The notes beneath the pieces were generated by a model, which saw nothing but the letters and a program-made list of their open reading frames with translations, ran no database searches and was not told the DNA's origin. From assembly GCF_041080675.1 (NCBI RefSeq), contig NZ_CP163520.1, positions 5,022,001-5,086,000 of the forward strand: a stretch of DNA of 64,000 nucleotides, written 5' to 3'. Origin of the DNA: Streptomyces sp. cg36 (GTDB lineage Bacteria; Actinomycetota; Actinomycetes; Streptomycetales; Streptomycetaceae). Every line of letters starts with the position of its first letter. The first letter of the stretch is position 1. Of this stretch, positions 54,452-63,790 are shown one piece after another. Made by a program: the position numbers and the translations under genes.

Positions 54452-54859
54452 TCAGTCCAACGGCGAACTTTCCCGCCTTCTTCGGCCATGTCGGCCGACG
54501 GGGCCGTCCAGGTGCCGCCCGGCGGACGCGGCGGCGGCCCGCTCGGACTGGCGCAACAGCAGCCGGCAGACCGCGGTGACCGCGGTGAGCCCGATCGCCA
54601 GCCCCGTCGCCCCCGCCGACGAGGCCCCGTAGACCACGAGCACCACCGGCACCAGGAGGCAGCTGAAGGCCGCCCAGCGCACCACGTCCCCGGCGCAGTC
54701 ACCGTTACCCCCGCCGGGCGCGCGTACGCCCTGCGCGCCCTCGGCGGCTCCCCGGCCCGCGCCCTCGGCGTACGGCGGGGCCCCCGAGGGGGCGGGCGCG
54801 GCGCCGCGCGTGCGGCCGGACGGGGTGGGCTGGGCGAGGGGAGGGGCGGGCACGGGCAT
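54452..54859 (-). CDS. Small membrane-associated hypothetical protein
   Basis: A 135-residue protein: Pro/Ala/Gly-rich N terminus (1-55), then two hydrophobic helices (about 60-80, VVRWAAFSCLLVPVVLVVYG, and 83-100) and a basic C terminus (GRHGRRRRESS). I recall similar small membrane proteins near adpA in Streptomyces but know no function. The ATG follows GGGAG. It precedes adpA on the same strand but a 387-bp gap separates them. Confidence 0.65.
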   Translation of the reverse strand: MPVPAPPLAQPTPSGRTRGAAPAPSGAPPYAEGAGRGAAEGAQGVRAPGGGNGDCAGDVVRWAAFSCLLVPVVLVVYGASSAGATGLAIGLTAVTAVCRLLLRQSERAAAASAGRHLDGPVGRHGRRRRESSPLD

Positions 54860-55232
54860 GGGCTCCCTGGGGCTTCGGGCGGTGTCGGGCGGGGGGTCGG
54901 GGGCGGGGCGGCCCCGGGTCTAACGGGGAGGGGGCGCATCCGGTCACTGCGCGTACACGGCCGGGCCACAGCCGATACCCGGTCGGAGCATGATCGAAGC
55001 GGTTCGAACGTGCACAGAATGTTGAAGAAGGGACCTCTGTACCGGCCACGAGCCATTGCCATCCGGGGCGGGCTCGTGCATGCTCCGGGGAACGCCGTGC
55101 AGCATCGGCGGTTCTGGGCAGGAGAGGAGTGTCGCCGTACCCTTGGGGGTATGGGCTTGGGAAGATGATTCCCGGACACTGCTCCGCCGCCAACTGTCGC
55201 CCTCCCATGAGGATCCAAACGCCGAGACACCC
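54860..55232. other. Divergent promoter region
   Basis: 373 bp between the small membrane protein gene and the universal stress protein gene. No gene or strong dyad seen; it should contain promoters for both directions. An in-frame start for the stress protein at 55056 is possible but has no ribosome site. Confidence 0.45.
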
Positions 55233-55754
55233 ATGGCCGGTCAAGAATTCCCCGAACCCGCGGACCGCAAGCAGGTTGCCGACCCGACGTCGGACCTCCA
55301 GGCGGCAGAAGAACCACGTCTGTCCTGTGACCCCGCCTTCCGGCACGGAGTGGTGGTCGGTTTCGACGGCTCCACCTCCAGCGAGCGCGCCCTCGCGTAC
55401 GCCATCGGCATGGCCAGACGGTCGGGTTCCGGTCTGATCATCGTCCATGTCGCCAACCGGCTGCCCACCACCGTGTGGGCGGGCTGCGAGCCGCCGGTCT
55501 TCGTGGACGTGCCGGACCACCGCACGGAAGTGCTCGGCCTGGAGCTCGCCTGCGCGGACTATCTGGCCGAGGTCTCCTGGATCCTGGTCGAGCGCGGCGG
55601 GGACATCTGCCACGAACTCGAAGAAGTCGGGCGGGAGTACGCGGCGGACGCCATCGTCGTCGGCTCCACGCACGGGATCGTCGGCCGGATCTTCGGGTCG
55701 GTCGCCGGGCGGCTGGCCCGGCGCGCCCAGCGCCCGGTCGTCGTCATCCCGTAA
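55233..55754 (+). CDS. Universal stress protein (UspA family)
   Basis: A 173-residue Usp-fold protein: the first strand GVVVGFDGSTSSERALAYAIGMA carries the conserved Asp, and the ATP-binding motif GSTHGIVGRIFGSVAGRLARRAQRPVVV (G-x2-G-x9-GS type) is intact, suggesting nucleotide binding. A 35-residue N-terminal extension precedes the domain. These proteins help survival under starvation or oxidative stress; exact role unknown. The acetate-transporter-like gene lies 166 bp downstream on the same strand. Confidence 0.88.
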   Translation: MAGQEFPEPADRKQVADPTSDLQAAEEPRLSCDPAFRHGVVVGFDGSTSSERALAYAIGMARRSGSGLIIVHVANRLPTTVWAGCEPPVFVDVPDHRTEVLGLELACADYLAEVSWILVERGGDICHELEEVGREYAADAIVVGSTHGIVGRIFGSVAGRLARRAQRPVVVIP

Positions 55755-55920
55755 CCCCCTCGTGTCCGTTCGTTGTCCCAGCTGAGACGCTGTCAACTCC
55801 CTTTGTTCCAGGGCGAATCTACCCATCGGTAGGGGGTGGATTGTGCCCTTGTGAAGGGTACATAAGGGTCACTGGGAAGCAGCACAACCGCAGGACAACC
55901 GCGCATGAAGGGAGCCCGCC

Positions 55921-56490
55921 GTGGACCACGAAGCCCCCGCGGGAAGCATCACTTCCACCCTTGGACACCTCGCACTCGGACTCACCCTGCTCGCCTTCGG
56001 TCTCGGTACCACCAAGGTCGTCCACGACGTGACGGTGGCGGACGCCGTGTCGATCGCGACCTACGTCGGCGGCATCGGCCTGTTCGTCCTCGGGATCGTC
56101 GCGTTCCGTGACCAGGACGCCGTCACCGGCACCGCGTTCGCGGGCCTGGGCGCCTTCTGGTTCACCTGGGCCAGCGGCGCGAACGACAAGTTCTCCACCA
56201 ACGCGGCCGGTCTGTTCCTGCTGCTGTTCGGGCTCCTCGCGCTCAGCCTGGCGGCGGGCTCGGCGGGCTACGGACCCGTCCGGCAGGGCTCGTACGCGCT
56301 GCTGTTCGTCTCCCTGGTGCTGCTGGCGGTCGCCGACTTCGCCACCAGCGACAGCCTCGCCAAGGCGGGCGGCTGGGTGGCGGCGGTCGCGGGCGCGGTC
56401 TCCTGGTACGGGGCCACGGCGGGCCTGGCCAACTGGCCGACGGCCCTTCCGCGGCGCGCTGCCGGCCGGGGGGTGACGGCCGCCGGCTAG
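55921..56490 (+). CDS. GPR1/FUN34/YaaH-like (acetate uptake transporter type) membrane protein
   Basis: A 189-residue membrane protein with six helices (about 14-30, 42-60, 70-85, 100-120, 126-142, 148-165), the GPR1/FUN34/YaaH layout, with GAFWFTWASG as the conserved segment. The NPAP motif at the N terminus, typical of proven acetate/succinate permeases, is not present (PAGSITSTLGHLALGL instead), so transport of acetate is uncertain. GTG start after AAGGGAG. The gene ends at a very strong convergent terminator shared with glmS. Confidence 0.72.
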   Translation: MDHEAPAGSITSTLGHLALGLTLLAFGLGTTKVVHDVTVADAVSIATYVGGIGLFVLGIVAFRDQDAVTGTAFAGLGAFWFTWASGANDKFSTNAAGLFLLLFGLLALSLAAGSAGYGPVRQGSYALLFVSLVLLAVADFATSDSLAKAGGWVAAVAGAVSWYGATAGLANWPTALPRRAAGRGVTAAG

Positions 56491-56531
56491 GCAGCGGTTC
56501 GCCGGTGCAATGGGCGGCACCGGCACACGGG

Positions 56532-56571
56532 GAGCGGCCCCGCACGCCTGGTGGCGCGTGCGGGGCCGCTC
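56532..56571. terminator. Strong bidirectional terminator between the transporter and glmS
   Basis: A perfect 16-bp stem (GAGCGGCCCCGCACGC / GCGTGCGGGGCCGCTC) with an 8-nt loop between the stops of two convergent genes. Confidence 0.9.
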
Positions 56572-56605
56572 TTCCGTCGCTCCGCCCGGGGGGGGCGGGG
56601 GCGGA

Positions 56606-58423
56606 CTACTCGACGGTGACGGACTTCGCCAGGTTGCGCGGCTTGTCGATGTCGCGGCCCATGGCCAGCGCCGTGTGGTACGCGAAGAGCTGGAGCGGGA
56701 TGCCCATCAGGATCGGGTCCAGCTCGTTCTCGTTCTTCGGCACGACGATGGTGTGGTCGGCCTTCTCCTGCTCGCGGTGGGCGACGGCCAGGATGCGCCC
56801 GCTGCGGGCCTTGATCTCCTCCAGGGCCGCGCGGTTCTTCTCCAGCAGGTCGTCGTCGGGGACGATGGCGACCGTCGGCAGCGCGGGCTCGATGAGCGCC
56901 AGCGGGCCGTGCTTGAGCTCGGAGGCCGGGTACGCCTCGGCGTGGATGTAGGAGATCTCCTTGAGCTTCAGGGACGCCTCCAGGGCGACCGGGTAGCCGC
57001 GCACCCGGCCGATGAACATCATCGACTGCGCACCGGCGTACTCCTTGGCGAGCTTCTCGATCTCCGGCTCCATGGCCAGGATCTCCTCGATCTGCCCGGG
57101 CAGCTTGCGCAGGCCCTCGATGATCCGCTTGCCGTCGGCCACCGACAGGTCGCGGATGCGGCCCAGGTGCAGGGCGAGCAGCGCGAAGGCGACCACGGTG
57201 TTGGTGAAGCACTTGGTGGAGACGACGCAGACCTCGGGCCCGGCGTGCACATAGGTGCCGCCGTCGGCCTCGCGGGCGATGGCCGAGCCGACGACGTTGA
57301 CCACGCCGAGGACGCGGGCGCCCTTGCGCTTGAGCTCCTGGACGGCGGCGAGCACGTCGTAGGTCTCACCGGACTGGGAGACCGCGATGTAGAGGGTGTC
57401 GGGGTCCACGACCGGGTTGCGGTAGCGGAACTCGGAGGCCGGCTCGGCGTCCGCGGGGATGCGGGCGAGCTCCTCGATGAGGCCCGCGCCGATCAGGCCG
57501 GCGTGGTACGAGGTGCCGCAGCCGAGGATCTTGATCCGGCGGACCCCGCGGGCCTCGCGGGCGTCCAGGTTGAGGCCGCCGAGGTGGACGGTGGAGAACC
57601 GGTCGTCGATCCGGCCGCGCAGCACCCGGTCCACGGCGTCGGCCTGCTCCGACATCTCCTTGTGCATGTACGTGTCGTGGCCGCCCATGTCGTAGGAGGC
57701 GGCCTCCCACTCGACGGTCTCGGGGGTGGCGTTGGTGGCCGTGCCCGAGGTCGTGTACGTACGGAAGTCGTCGGCCTTCAGGGTGGCCATCTCGCCGTCG
57801 TTGAGGGTGACGACCTGGCGGGTGTGGGCGATCAGCGCGGCGACGTCGGAGGCGACCAGCATCTCCTTCTCGCCGATGCCGAGGATGACCGGGGAGCCGT
57901 TGCGGGCGACCACGATGCGGTCGGCGAAGTCGGCGTGCATCACGGCGATGCCGTAGGTGCCCTCGATCAGCTTGAGCGCCTCGCGGACCTTCTCCTCCAG
58001 GGAGTCGGCCAGGGAGCGGGCGATCAGGTGCGTGATGACCTCGGTGTCGGTCTCGGAGGCGAAGACGACGCCCTCGGCCTCCAGCTTGGCGCGCAGCTCG
58101 GCGGCGTTGTCGACGATGCCGTTGTGGACGACGGCGACCTTGTTCTCGGGGTCCAGGTGCGGGTGCGAGTTGATGTCGCTCGGGGCGCCGTGGGTGGCCC
58201 AGCGGGTGTGCGCGATGCCGGTGGTGCCGGTGAAGCGCTTGGGGACACGGGCCTCCAGGTCGCGGACGCGGCCCTTGGCCTTGACCATCTTCAGCGCGCC
58301 CGACTTGGGGCTGTTGATGACCACACCCGCGGAGTCGTAACCCCGGTACTCCAGCCGCTGCAGACCTTCGAGCAGCAGGGGAGCGACATCGCGCTTACCG
58401 ATGTAACCGACAATTCCGCACAT
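56606..58423 (-). CDS. glmS: Glutamine-fructose-6-phosphate aminotransferase (isomerising)
   Basis: A 605-residue two-domain enzyme: N-terminal glutamine amidotransferase (Cys2 nucleophile in MCGIVGYIG, with the THGAPSDINSHPH and NGIVDN blocks) and two C-terminal SIS domains (about 285-600) for Fru-6-P isomerisation. It makes glucosamine-6-P, the entry to UDP-GlcNAc for peptidoglycan. Streptomyces genomes carry more than one glmS; this one, near desABCD, is the copy linked to a DasR-type site upstream of its small neighbour. Full length. Confidence 0.95.
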   Translation of the reverse strand: MCGIVGYIGKRDVAPLLLEGLQRLEYRGYDSAGVVINSPKSGALKMVKAKGRVRDLEARVPKRFTGTTGIAHTRWATHGAPSDINSHPHLDPENKVAVVHNGIVDNAAELRAKLEAEGVVFASETDTEVITHLIARSLADSLEEKVREALKLIEGTYGIAVMHADFADRIVVARNGSPVILGIGEKEMLVASDVAALIAHTRQVVTLNDGEMATLKADDFRTYTTSGTATNATPETVEWEAASYDMGGHDTYMHKEMSEQADAVDRVLRGRIDDRFSTVHLGGLNLDAREARGVRRIKILGCGTSYHAGLIGAGLIEELARIPADAEPASEFRYRNPVVDPDTLYIAVSQSGETYDVLAAVQELKRKGARVLGVVNVVGSAIAREADGGTYVHAGPEVCVVSTKCFTNTVVAFALLALHLGRIRDLSVADGKRIIEGLRKLPGQIEEILAMEPEIEKLAKEYAGAQSMMFIGRVRGYPVALEASLKLKEISYIHAEAYPASELKHGPLALIEPALPTVAIVPDDDLLEKNRAALEEIKARSGRILAVAHREQEKADHTIVVPKNENELDPILMGIPLQLFAYHTALAMGRDIDKPRNLAKSVTVE

Positions 58424-58483
58424 AAAGGCTCTACCCCTCCATCGACAACAACGTTTCCGCGTGCTCGGCCCGGTCCGGGCGCC

Positions 58484-58762
58484 TCAGCCGTAGACGATCC
58501 GGCGCAGCTGCCGCAGCGAGAGCTCCGGTGGCGCCACGGCGCGGTGCGGCAGCTCGGCCGCGATCCGCTCGAAGATCTCCGCGTTCACCAGGCCACCGGA
58601 CTGCAGCTCACGGTGGCGGCGGCGGACGAACTCCTCGTACGTCTCGTCGAAGTACGCCAGCACATCGAGCACCACCCGGGCGGCCTCGCCGCGCTGGAGC
58701 GCGGTGCTGCGCACCAGGTGGTCGATGAGGTCGTCGTGGGACGACGGGCGACGTTCGAGCAC
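58484..58762 (-). CDS. Small hypothetical protein upstream of glmS
   Basis: A 92-residue helical, charged protein (RSTALQRGEAARVVLDVLAYFDETYEEFVRRRHRELQ) from a GTG start. Similar short proteins occur next to glmS or in the adpA-des interval of other Streptomyces, without known function. glmS starts 60 bp downstream, so the two are probably an operon under control of the DasR-type site at 58839-58854. Confidence 0.7.
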   Translation of the reverse strand: MLERRPSSHDDLIDHLVRSTALQRGEAARVVLDVLAYFDETYEEFVRRRHRELQSGGLVNAEIFERIAAELPHRAVAPPELSLRQLRRIVYG

Positions 58763-58798
58763 TCGTCGATATTGAGGGCTCGACGGGGCGCATGCAAG

Positions 58799-58824
58799 AA
58801 TCCTGCCCGATTCCGGGCAGGATT
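58799..58824 (-). terminator. Perfect 11-bp hairpin between the DUF4429 gene and the glmS-linked gene
   Basis: AATCCTGCCCG / CGGGCAGGATT with a 4-nt loop. It could terminate the upstream gene on the minus strand or lie in the leader of the small gene. Confidence 0.6.
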
Positions 58825-58838
58825 CTCATGATCATAGG

Positions 58839-58854
58839 TATGGTCTGGACCATA
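58839..58854. promoter_or_regulatory. DasR-type palindrome upstream of the glmS-linked gene
   Basis: TATGGTC-TG-GACCATA, with 7-bp perfect arms; the core TGGTCTGGACCA matches TGGTCTAGACCA at 11 of 12. It lies about 80 bp upstream of the small gene that precedes glmS. Confidence 0.85.
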
Positions 58855-58883
58855 AAGGGGTCTCGGCCCGTCCGGAGGCCCCC

Positions 58884-59768
58884 TTACAGGCGCTTCAGCA
58901 CCGCCTGCTTGGCCAGGGTGAACTCCTCGTCCGTGAGGATCCCCGACCGGTGCAGCTCACCGAGCTCGCGCAGCCGCCGCAGCAGTACGTCGTGGTCCTC
59001 CGCGGCGGGCGCGGCGGCGGCCTCCAGCGCCTTGGCGCCGGGCGCGGGCGCGAGCTCCGGCGCCGCCGCGTTCGGGTGCGGCATCCGCACCACCACCGCC
59101 GAGGCCAGCAGCGCCATCAGCGGATCCTTCTTGAAGCCGTTCAGCTCCACCGCGTGCGGATCGCGCCCGGCGGGCACCCGGGGCGCGTTCGGCGAGCTCA
59201 CGAAGCGCAGGTGCCCGTCCACCAGGCCCCGCGCGGGCTGCCACTCCACCGCGTGCAGCTCCTCCAGCGCCAGCACGGCCGGGCCGCTGCCGGTCTTCAC
59301 CTCGTCGGTGTGCCAGGTCCATTCCAGGCGGACGGTGCGCCCGTCGAAGCTGGCCGTGCCGTCGCCCGCGCCCACGGTCATGGGCAGCGCCGGGCCGGGC
59401 AGCAGATAGCGGTCCACGGGGCCGGTGGGCACCTGGTCGAGCAGCAGGGCGTTGCGTACCTCGTCCACGAAGTACTCGGCCACCCCGGCCGCCTTCGTCT
59501 CCACCGTCAGGGTGTAGGGGTCGGAGGAGTCGTCCAGCTTGCCGCCGGTGACCTGGAGCAGCGGATCGGCGCCCTCGCGCAGCCGCAGCCTCAGCCGCCC
59601 GCTCTTGCGGCCCGGCTCGTACGAGGCCCCGGCCAGCGCCGCCAGCGGCACCGAGACCTCGCCCAGCGTGCGGCGCAGCAGGCCGACGCCCTTGTCGCGG
59701 CCGGGCACGATGCGCACGGCGTCCCCGTCGAAGGTCCAGGTCCCGTCGTTCTGGATGATTTCCGCCAT
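58884..59768 (-). CDS. DUF4429/SHOCT-domain protein
   Basis: A 294-residue cytoplasmic protein with two DUF4429 units (about 1-112 and 125-235; GTWTFDGDAVRI and GTASFDGRTVRLEW start each) and a C-terminal SHOCT motif (about 262-294: LLRRLRELGELHRSGILTDEEFTLAKQAVLKRL), a short oligomerisation or peptide-binding helix pair. The family is common in Streptomyces but no role is known. ATG start; its 3' end is followed by the DasR-type site and a hairpin. Confidence 0.85.
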   Translation of the reverse strand: MAEIIQNDGTWTFDGDAVRIVPGRDKGVGLLRRTLGEVSVPLAALAGASYEPGRKSGRLRLRLREGADPLLQVTGGKLDDSSDPYTLTVETKAAGVAEYFVDEVRNALLLDQVPTGPVDRYLLPGPALPMTVGAGDGTASFDGRTVRLEWTWHTDEVKTGSGPAVLALEELHAVEWQPARGLVDGHLRFVSSPNAPRVPAGRDPHAVELNGFKKDPLMALLASAVVVRMPHPNAAAPELAPAPGAKALEAAAAPAAEDHDVLLRRLRELGELHRSGILTDEEFTLAKQAVLKRL

Positions 59769-60097
59769 GCGGGGATTGTCCCATCCGGCCCTCGGGGGCG
59801 GCCGAGTTGGGCTCCCGGGGGACGTCTTGACCGGCCCCGTTACCGCCGGTACTGATGGATGCGCCCCCGGCGCCGGGCGCGCCCGGACGGCATCCGCAGG
59901 TCATGGCCGAGATCCACATCCTCGGCCGCGCCGTTACGGCCGTCGCATTCCGGCCCCGGCCGGGCCGCGACGGCTCGCGCACGCCCCTCTATACCGGCAC
60001 CGGCGCCGGTTTTGGCTCACCCTGTGTGTTCGGGCGGATCACCTGCGCGTTCACCGGCGCGACGGGAGGCGCGACCGGGGCGCGGCGGGGAAACACG
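59769..60097. other. Non-coding region between desD end and the DUF4429 gene
   Basis: About 330 bp in which I see no gene. The short plus-strand frames lack ribosome sites and coding bias. It must hold the promoter of the DUF4429 gene. Confidence 0.5.
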
Positions 60098-60128
60098 ACC
60101 GGGCGGGCCGGAAGTCGGCCCGCCCGGT
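60098..60128 (-). terminator. Terminator of the desferrioxamine operon
   Basis: ACCGGGCGGGCC / GGCCCGCCCGGT, 12-bp perfect stem with a 7-nt loop, 59 bp after the desD stop. Confidence 0.8.
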
Positions 60129-60186
60129 GCGTACGGACGTGCGGCGGGGGCCGGGGAGGGGAGGGGGTCCGCCCCGGCCCCGCGCC

Positions 60187-61980
60187 TCAGCCCGCGATCG
60201 GGTTGCGCAGGCTGCCCACCAGCTGGAGCGCCGCCGACGGGTCCGCCAGATCCACCATCTGCTTGTTGTTGCGCAGCTGGAGGCGGTTGAGGCAGGACAG
60301 GGCGAACTCGGGGGCGAACATGTCGTACTGCTTGAACTTCTCCGCCAGCTCCGGCACCGACTCCTGGTAGGCCGTGACGCACTCGGCGACCACCGACCAG
60401 AAGTCCGCCTCGGCCAGGACGCCCTCGGAGGCGAGCGTGGCGTTCAGGAAGCGGAAGAAGCAGTCGAAGACGTCCGTGAAGACGGACAGCAGCTTCATGT
60501 CCTCCGGCACCTCGGCGCGCACGCGCTCGACGGCGGGCGGCAGCACCGCGTCCGGGTCCATGACCACGATCTCCTCGGCGATGTCCTTGAAGATCGCCCG
60601 CGAGACGCTGCCGTCCTCGGCGAGGACCAGGATCACGTTCTCGCCGTGCGGCATGAACGCCAGGTCGTACGCGTAGAAGGAGTGCAGCACCGGCAGCAGA
60701 TAGGCGTCCAGGTAGCGCCGCAGCCACACCTTGGCGTCCAGCCCCGAGGCGGCGATCAGCGCGCCCGCGAAGGACGCCCCGGCCGAGTCGGTGTGGAGCA
60801 GGGAGGCCATCGTGGCGAGCCGCTCGCCGGGCGCCAGCGAGGGCACCGGGCTCTCCCGCCACAGCGCGGCCAGCATCTTGCGGTAGGGCGAGTAGCGGTC
60901 GGTGGCCCGCTCGTACTGGCGGTGGTGGTAGCCGATCGCCGCCCGCTCGCGGATGATCGAGAACCGGGCCGCCCGCAGGACGGAGTCCCGCTCGACGACG
61001 CCCGCCAGCCAGTCGTTGATGGCCGGGGTGGCCTCCATGTAGGCGGCCGAGAGGCCGCGCATGAAGCCCATGTTGAGGACGGAGAGCGCCGTCTTCACAT
61101 AGTGCTTCGACGGGTCCGTGGTGTTGAAGAAGGTACGGATCGACTGCTGTGCGAGATAGGAGTCGTCGCCCGTGCCCAGCGGGACGAGCCGGTCCTGGGC
61201 GACCTCGGCGGCGAAGGTCACCGACAGCTTGTTCCACCACTGCCAGGGGTGGACCGGCAGCAGCCGGTAGTCCGCGAGGTCCAGGCCGCGGGCCGCGAGC
61301 GTGGCGGCGAAACGTTCCAGCGTCGCGGCGCCCAGCTCCGCCTCGATCAGCGTCTCGTAGTCGAGACCGGCGCCCGAGGTGAAGGTCGCCCGGTCGCGCC
61401 GCGCCGCCAGCCAGATCAGCCGGACCGGGGCGGCGGCCTCCGGCGCGTACGCCGCGTACTCGTGCACCCCGAAGCCGAGCCGCCCGTTGTTGGCCACGAA
61501 GCAGGGGTGGCCCTCGGTCATCCCCGTCTCGATCGCCTGGAAGCCGGCCCGCGCCAGCTCGGCGGCCGGGGTCTGCTCCTTGGTGAGCTTGTACGCGGTG
61601 CCCGAGAGCGTGGAGGAGATCTCCTCCAGATAGACCGGCAGGATCTCGTCGCTCAGCCCCAGCGCGGTGCGCAGGTCGAGGAAGAAGTCGAGCGCGTCCA
61701 GCGGCAGCGGGCCCTCGGCGCCGTGCCGGGACACCGACTCCGGGTCGATCTGCCAGTGGTCCAGCGCGTACAGCTCGGCGCTGAATCGGTACTCCACCGT
61801 GCCGTCGTCGCTGCGGACCCGGTAGCCGCCCCCGTCCAGCGGCTCGGGCGTCAGCAGCCGCTCGTGGGAGAACTCGGCGAGCGCCTTGCGGACCAGCAGC
61901 CGGCCCGCCCGCTCCCACAGCTCGGGGGTGAGGTGGGGGACGGCGACCTCGGGGGTGCCCAGGGTGTGCCCGGTGCTCAT
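60187..61980 (-). CDS. desD: NIS siderophore synthetase DesD
   Basis: A 597-residue IucA/IucC-family synthetase. ATP-binding region GHPCFVANNGRLGFG (about 163-177) and the LPVHPWQW block (about 241-248) are family hallmarks. DesD joins and cyclises N-hydroxy-N-succinylcadaverine units to desferrioxamine E, using ATP. Last gene of desABCD; its start overlaps the desC stop (ATGA). Confidence 0.95.
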   Translation of the reverse strand: MSTGHTLGTPEVAVPHLTPELWERAGRLLVRKALAEFSHERLLTPEPLDGGGYRVRSDDGTVEYRFSAELYALDHWQIDPESVSRHGAEGPLPLDALDFFLDLRTALGLSDEILPVYLEEISSTLSGTAYKLTKEQTPAAELARAGFQAIETGMTEGHPCFVANNGRLGFGVHEYAAYAPEAAAPVRLIWLAARRDRATFTSGAGLDYETLIEAELGAATLERFAATLAARGLDLADYRLLPVHPWQWWNKLSVTFAAEVAQDRLVPLGTGDDSYLAQQSIRTFFNTTDPSKHYVKTALSVLNMGFMRGLSAAYMEATPAINDWLAGVVERDSVLRAARFSIIRERAAIGYHHRQYERATDRYSPYRKMLAALWRESPVPSLAPGERLATMASLLHTDSAGASFAGALIAASGLDAKVWLRRYLDAYLLPVLHSFYAYDLAFMPHGENVILVLAEDGSVSRAIFKDIAEEIVVMDPDAVLPPAVERVRAEVPEDMKLLSVFTDVFDCFFRFLNATLASEGVLAEADFWSVVAECVTAYQESVPELAEKFKQYDMFAPEFALSCLNRLQLRNNKQMVDLADPSAALQLVGSLRNPIAG

Positions 61981-62519
61981 CGGGTGGCCTCCTCGAACGC
62001 GGCCCGGGTGCAGACGCTCAGCAGCGCCGTCTTCTCCGGCTTGGCTATCTCGCCGACGACCTCGAAGCCGACGGCGGCGTTGAGCGCGTGGACGGCCTTG
62101 TTGCCCACGTCGGGCTCCACGACCACCCGGCGGGTCGCCGGGTCCTCGAAGAGGTGCGCCATCACGGCGGTGATCACGGCCTTGGTGAAGCCGTGGATCG
62201 GCGTGTCGGTCGGCGCGACCAGGAAGTGCATGCCGACGTCGCCCGGCTCCGGCTCGTACAGCCCGACCAGCTCGCGGTGGGCCGGGTCGTACTTCTCCAT
62301 CAGGAAGGCGGGCGTGCCGTCGTGCAGCCCGAGCAGGGCGTGGTGGTGCTCGTCGGCGGCGATCTCCATGTACGCCCGCTCGACGTCCTCCAGCCGGGCG
62401 TCCTGCATCATCCAGAACGCGGCCTTGGGGTGGGTCACCCAGCCCAGCAGCAGCTCGGCGTCCTTGAGGGGGTCGAGGGCGCGGACGGTGAAGGTGCCGG
62501 CCCCGGCGGTGGTGCTCAT
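61977..62519 (-). CDS. desC: Acyltransferase DesC (GNAT fold)
   Basis: A 180-residue acyltransferase of the siderophore type (RimI-like/IucB-like): FMMQ..-like [46 protein letters not shown] and [28 protein letters not shown] are CoA-binding blocks. It acylates hydroxycadaverine with succinyl- (or acetyl-) CoA. Both ends overlap neighbours by 4 bp (ATGA), so the operon is strictly coupled. Confidence 0.93.
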   Translation of the reverse strand: MSTTAGAGTFTVRALDPLKDAELLLGWVTHPKAAFWMMQDARLEDVERAYMEIAADEHHHALLGLHDGTPAFLMEKYDPAHRELVGLYEPEPGDVGMHFLVAPTDTPIHGFTKAVITAVMAHLFEDPATRRVVVEPDVGNKAVHALNAAVGFEVVGEIAKPEKTALLSVCTRAAFEEATR

Positions 62520-63790
62520 ACGGCGAACTCCTGGAAGGCGATGGACTTCTCGACCGGGTAGTACTCGCGGCCGAGGAGCTCGCCGACGATGTACGCGTTG
62601 CGGTAGGCGCCCATGCCCAGGTCGGGCGAGGTGATCGAGTGGGTGTGCACGGCGGCGTTCTGGAGGAAGATCTCGCGGCCGGCGGTGTCGATGGCGTAGT
62701 TGCGCGCCACGTCGAAGCGGCCCCGGCCGTCGCGCTTGAGCCGGTCGGCGACGGGCGCCAGGAACTCCGGCTCGGCGTACTTGTAGCCGGTGGCCAGGAC
62801 CAGGCCCTCGGTGGTGAGGGTGTAGTCCTTCTCCTGCTCCTCCTGGCGCAGGCCCAGGGTGTACGTGCCCGCGCCGCTGTCGTAACTGGCGGCGTTCAGA
62901 GAGGAGTTGGTGAGCAGGCGGGTGGCGACCGGGCCCTTGAGGCTCTTCTGGTACAGCAGGTCGAAGATCGCGTCGATGAGCTCCGAGTCGATGCCCTTGA
63001 ACAGGCCCTTCTGCTGCGTCTCCAGGCGGTAGCGGGTGGCCTCGGGCAGCGCGTGGAAGTAGTCCACGTACTCCGGGGAGGTCATCTCCAGCGTCAGCTT
63101 GGTGTATTCGAGCGGGAAGAACCGCGCCGAGCGGGTGACCCAGTTCAGCCGGTAGCCGTGGACGTCGATCTCGCTCAGCAGGTCGTAGTAGATCTCCGCC
63201 GCGGACTGCCCGCTGCCCACCAGGGTGATCGACTCCTTCTTCTGGAGCGCCTCCTTGTGGTCCAGGTAGCGGGAGTTGTGCAGCAGGTCGCCGCCGAGGC
63301 CCCGGCACGGCTCGGGGACGAACGGCGGGGTGCCGGTGCCGAGCACCAGGCGCCGGGCGCGGAACGCGGAGCCGTCCTCGGTGCGCACGACGTACACGCC
63401 GTCCTCGTGCGTGACCGTCCGCACCGTCTGGTTGAAGCGGATCGAGGAGAGCTTGCCGGCCGCCCAGCGGCAGTAGTCGTTGTACTCGGTGCGCAGCGGG
63501 TAGAAGTTCTCGCGGATGTAGAACGAGTAGAGGCGGCCGGACTCCTTCAGGTAGTTGAGGAAGGAGTACGGCGAGGTCGGGTCGGCCAGGGTGACCAGGT
63601 CCGACATGAACGGGGTCTGGAGGTGCGCGCCCTCCAGGAACATCCCCGAGTGCCACTCGAAGTCCGGCTTGCTCTCCAGGAAGAGGCCGCTGAGCTCGTC
63701 GATCGGCTCGGTCAGACAGGCCAGCCCCAGGTTGAAGGGGCCGAGGCCGATCCCGATGAAGTCGTACGGCTCACGAGGCTGCGTGGACAA
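62516..63790 (-). CDS. desB: Cadaverine N-monooxygenase DesB
   Basis: A 424-residue lysine/ornithine N-monooxygenase-type flavoenzyme: FAD site [14 protein letters not shown] (about 13-26), NADPH site [17 protein letters not shown] (about 189-205) and C-terminal [12 protein letters not shown]. It hydroxylates cadaverine. The start is TTG (63790), overlapping the desA 3' end by 20 bp; no better ATG/GTG keeps the FAD motif. Middle gene of the desferrioxamine operon. Confidence 0.93.
   Translation of the reverse strand: MSTQPREPYDFIGIGLGPFNLGLACLTEPIDELSGLFLESKPDFEWHSGMFLEGAHLQTPFMSDLVTLADPTSPYSFLNYLKESGRLYSFYIRENFYPLRTEYNDYCRWAAGKLSSIRFNQTVRTVTHEDGVYVVRTEDGSAFRARRLVLGTGTPPFVPEPCRGLGGDLLHNSRYLDHKEALQKKESITLVGSGQSAAEIYYDLLSEIDVHGYRLNWVTRSARFFPLEYTKLTLEMTSPEYVDYFHALPEATRYRLETQQKGLFKGIDSELIDAIFDLLYQKSLKGPVATRLLTNSSLNAASYDSGAGTYTLGLRQEEQEKDYTLTTEGLVLATGYKYAEPEFLAPVADRLKRDGRGRFDVARNYAIDTAGREIFLQNAAVHTHSITSPDLGMGAYRNAYIVGELLGREYYPVEKSIAFQEFAV

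Noticed and set aside
59855..60370. A 171-codon plus-strand frame downstream of desD
   Set aside because: Overlaps the desD terminator and the desD coding end; the translation is low complexity.
59539..62634. A 1,031-codon plus-strand open frame antisense to the des genes
   Set aside because: The translation has no recognisable domain and mirrors the codon bias of desC and desD on the minus strand.
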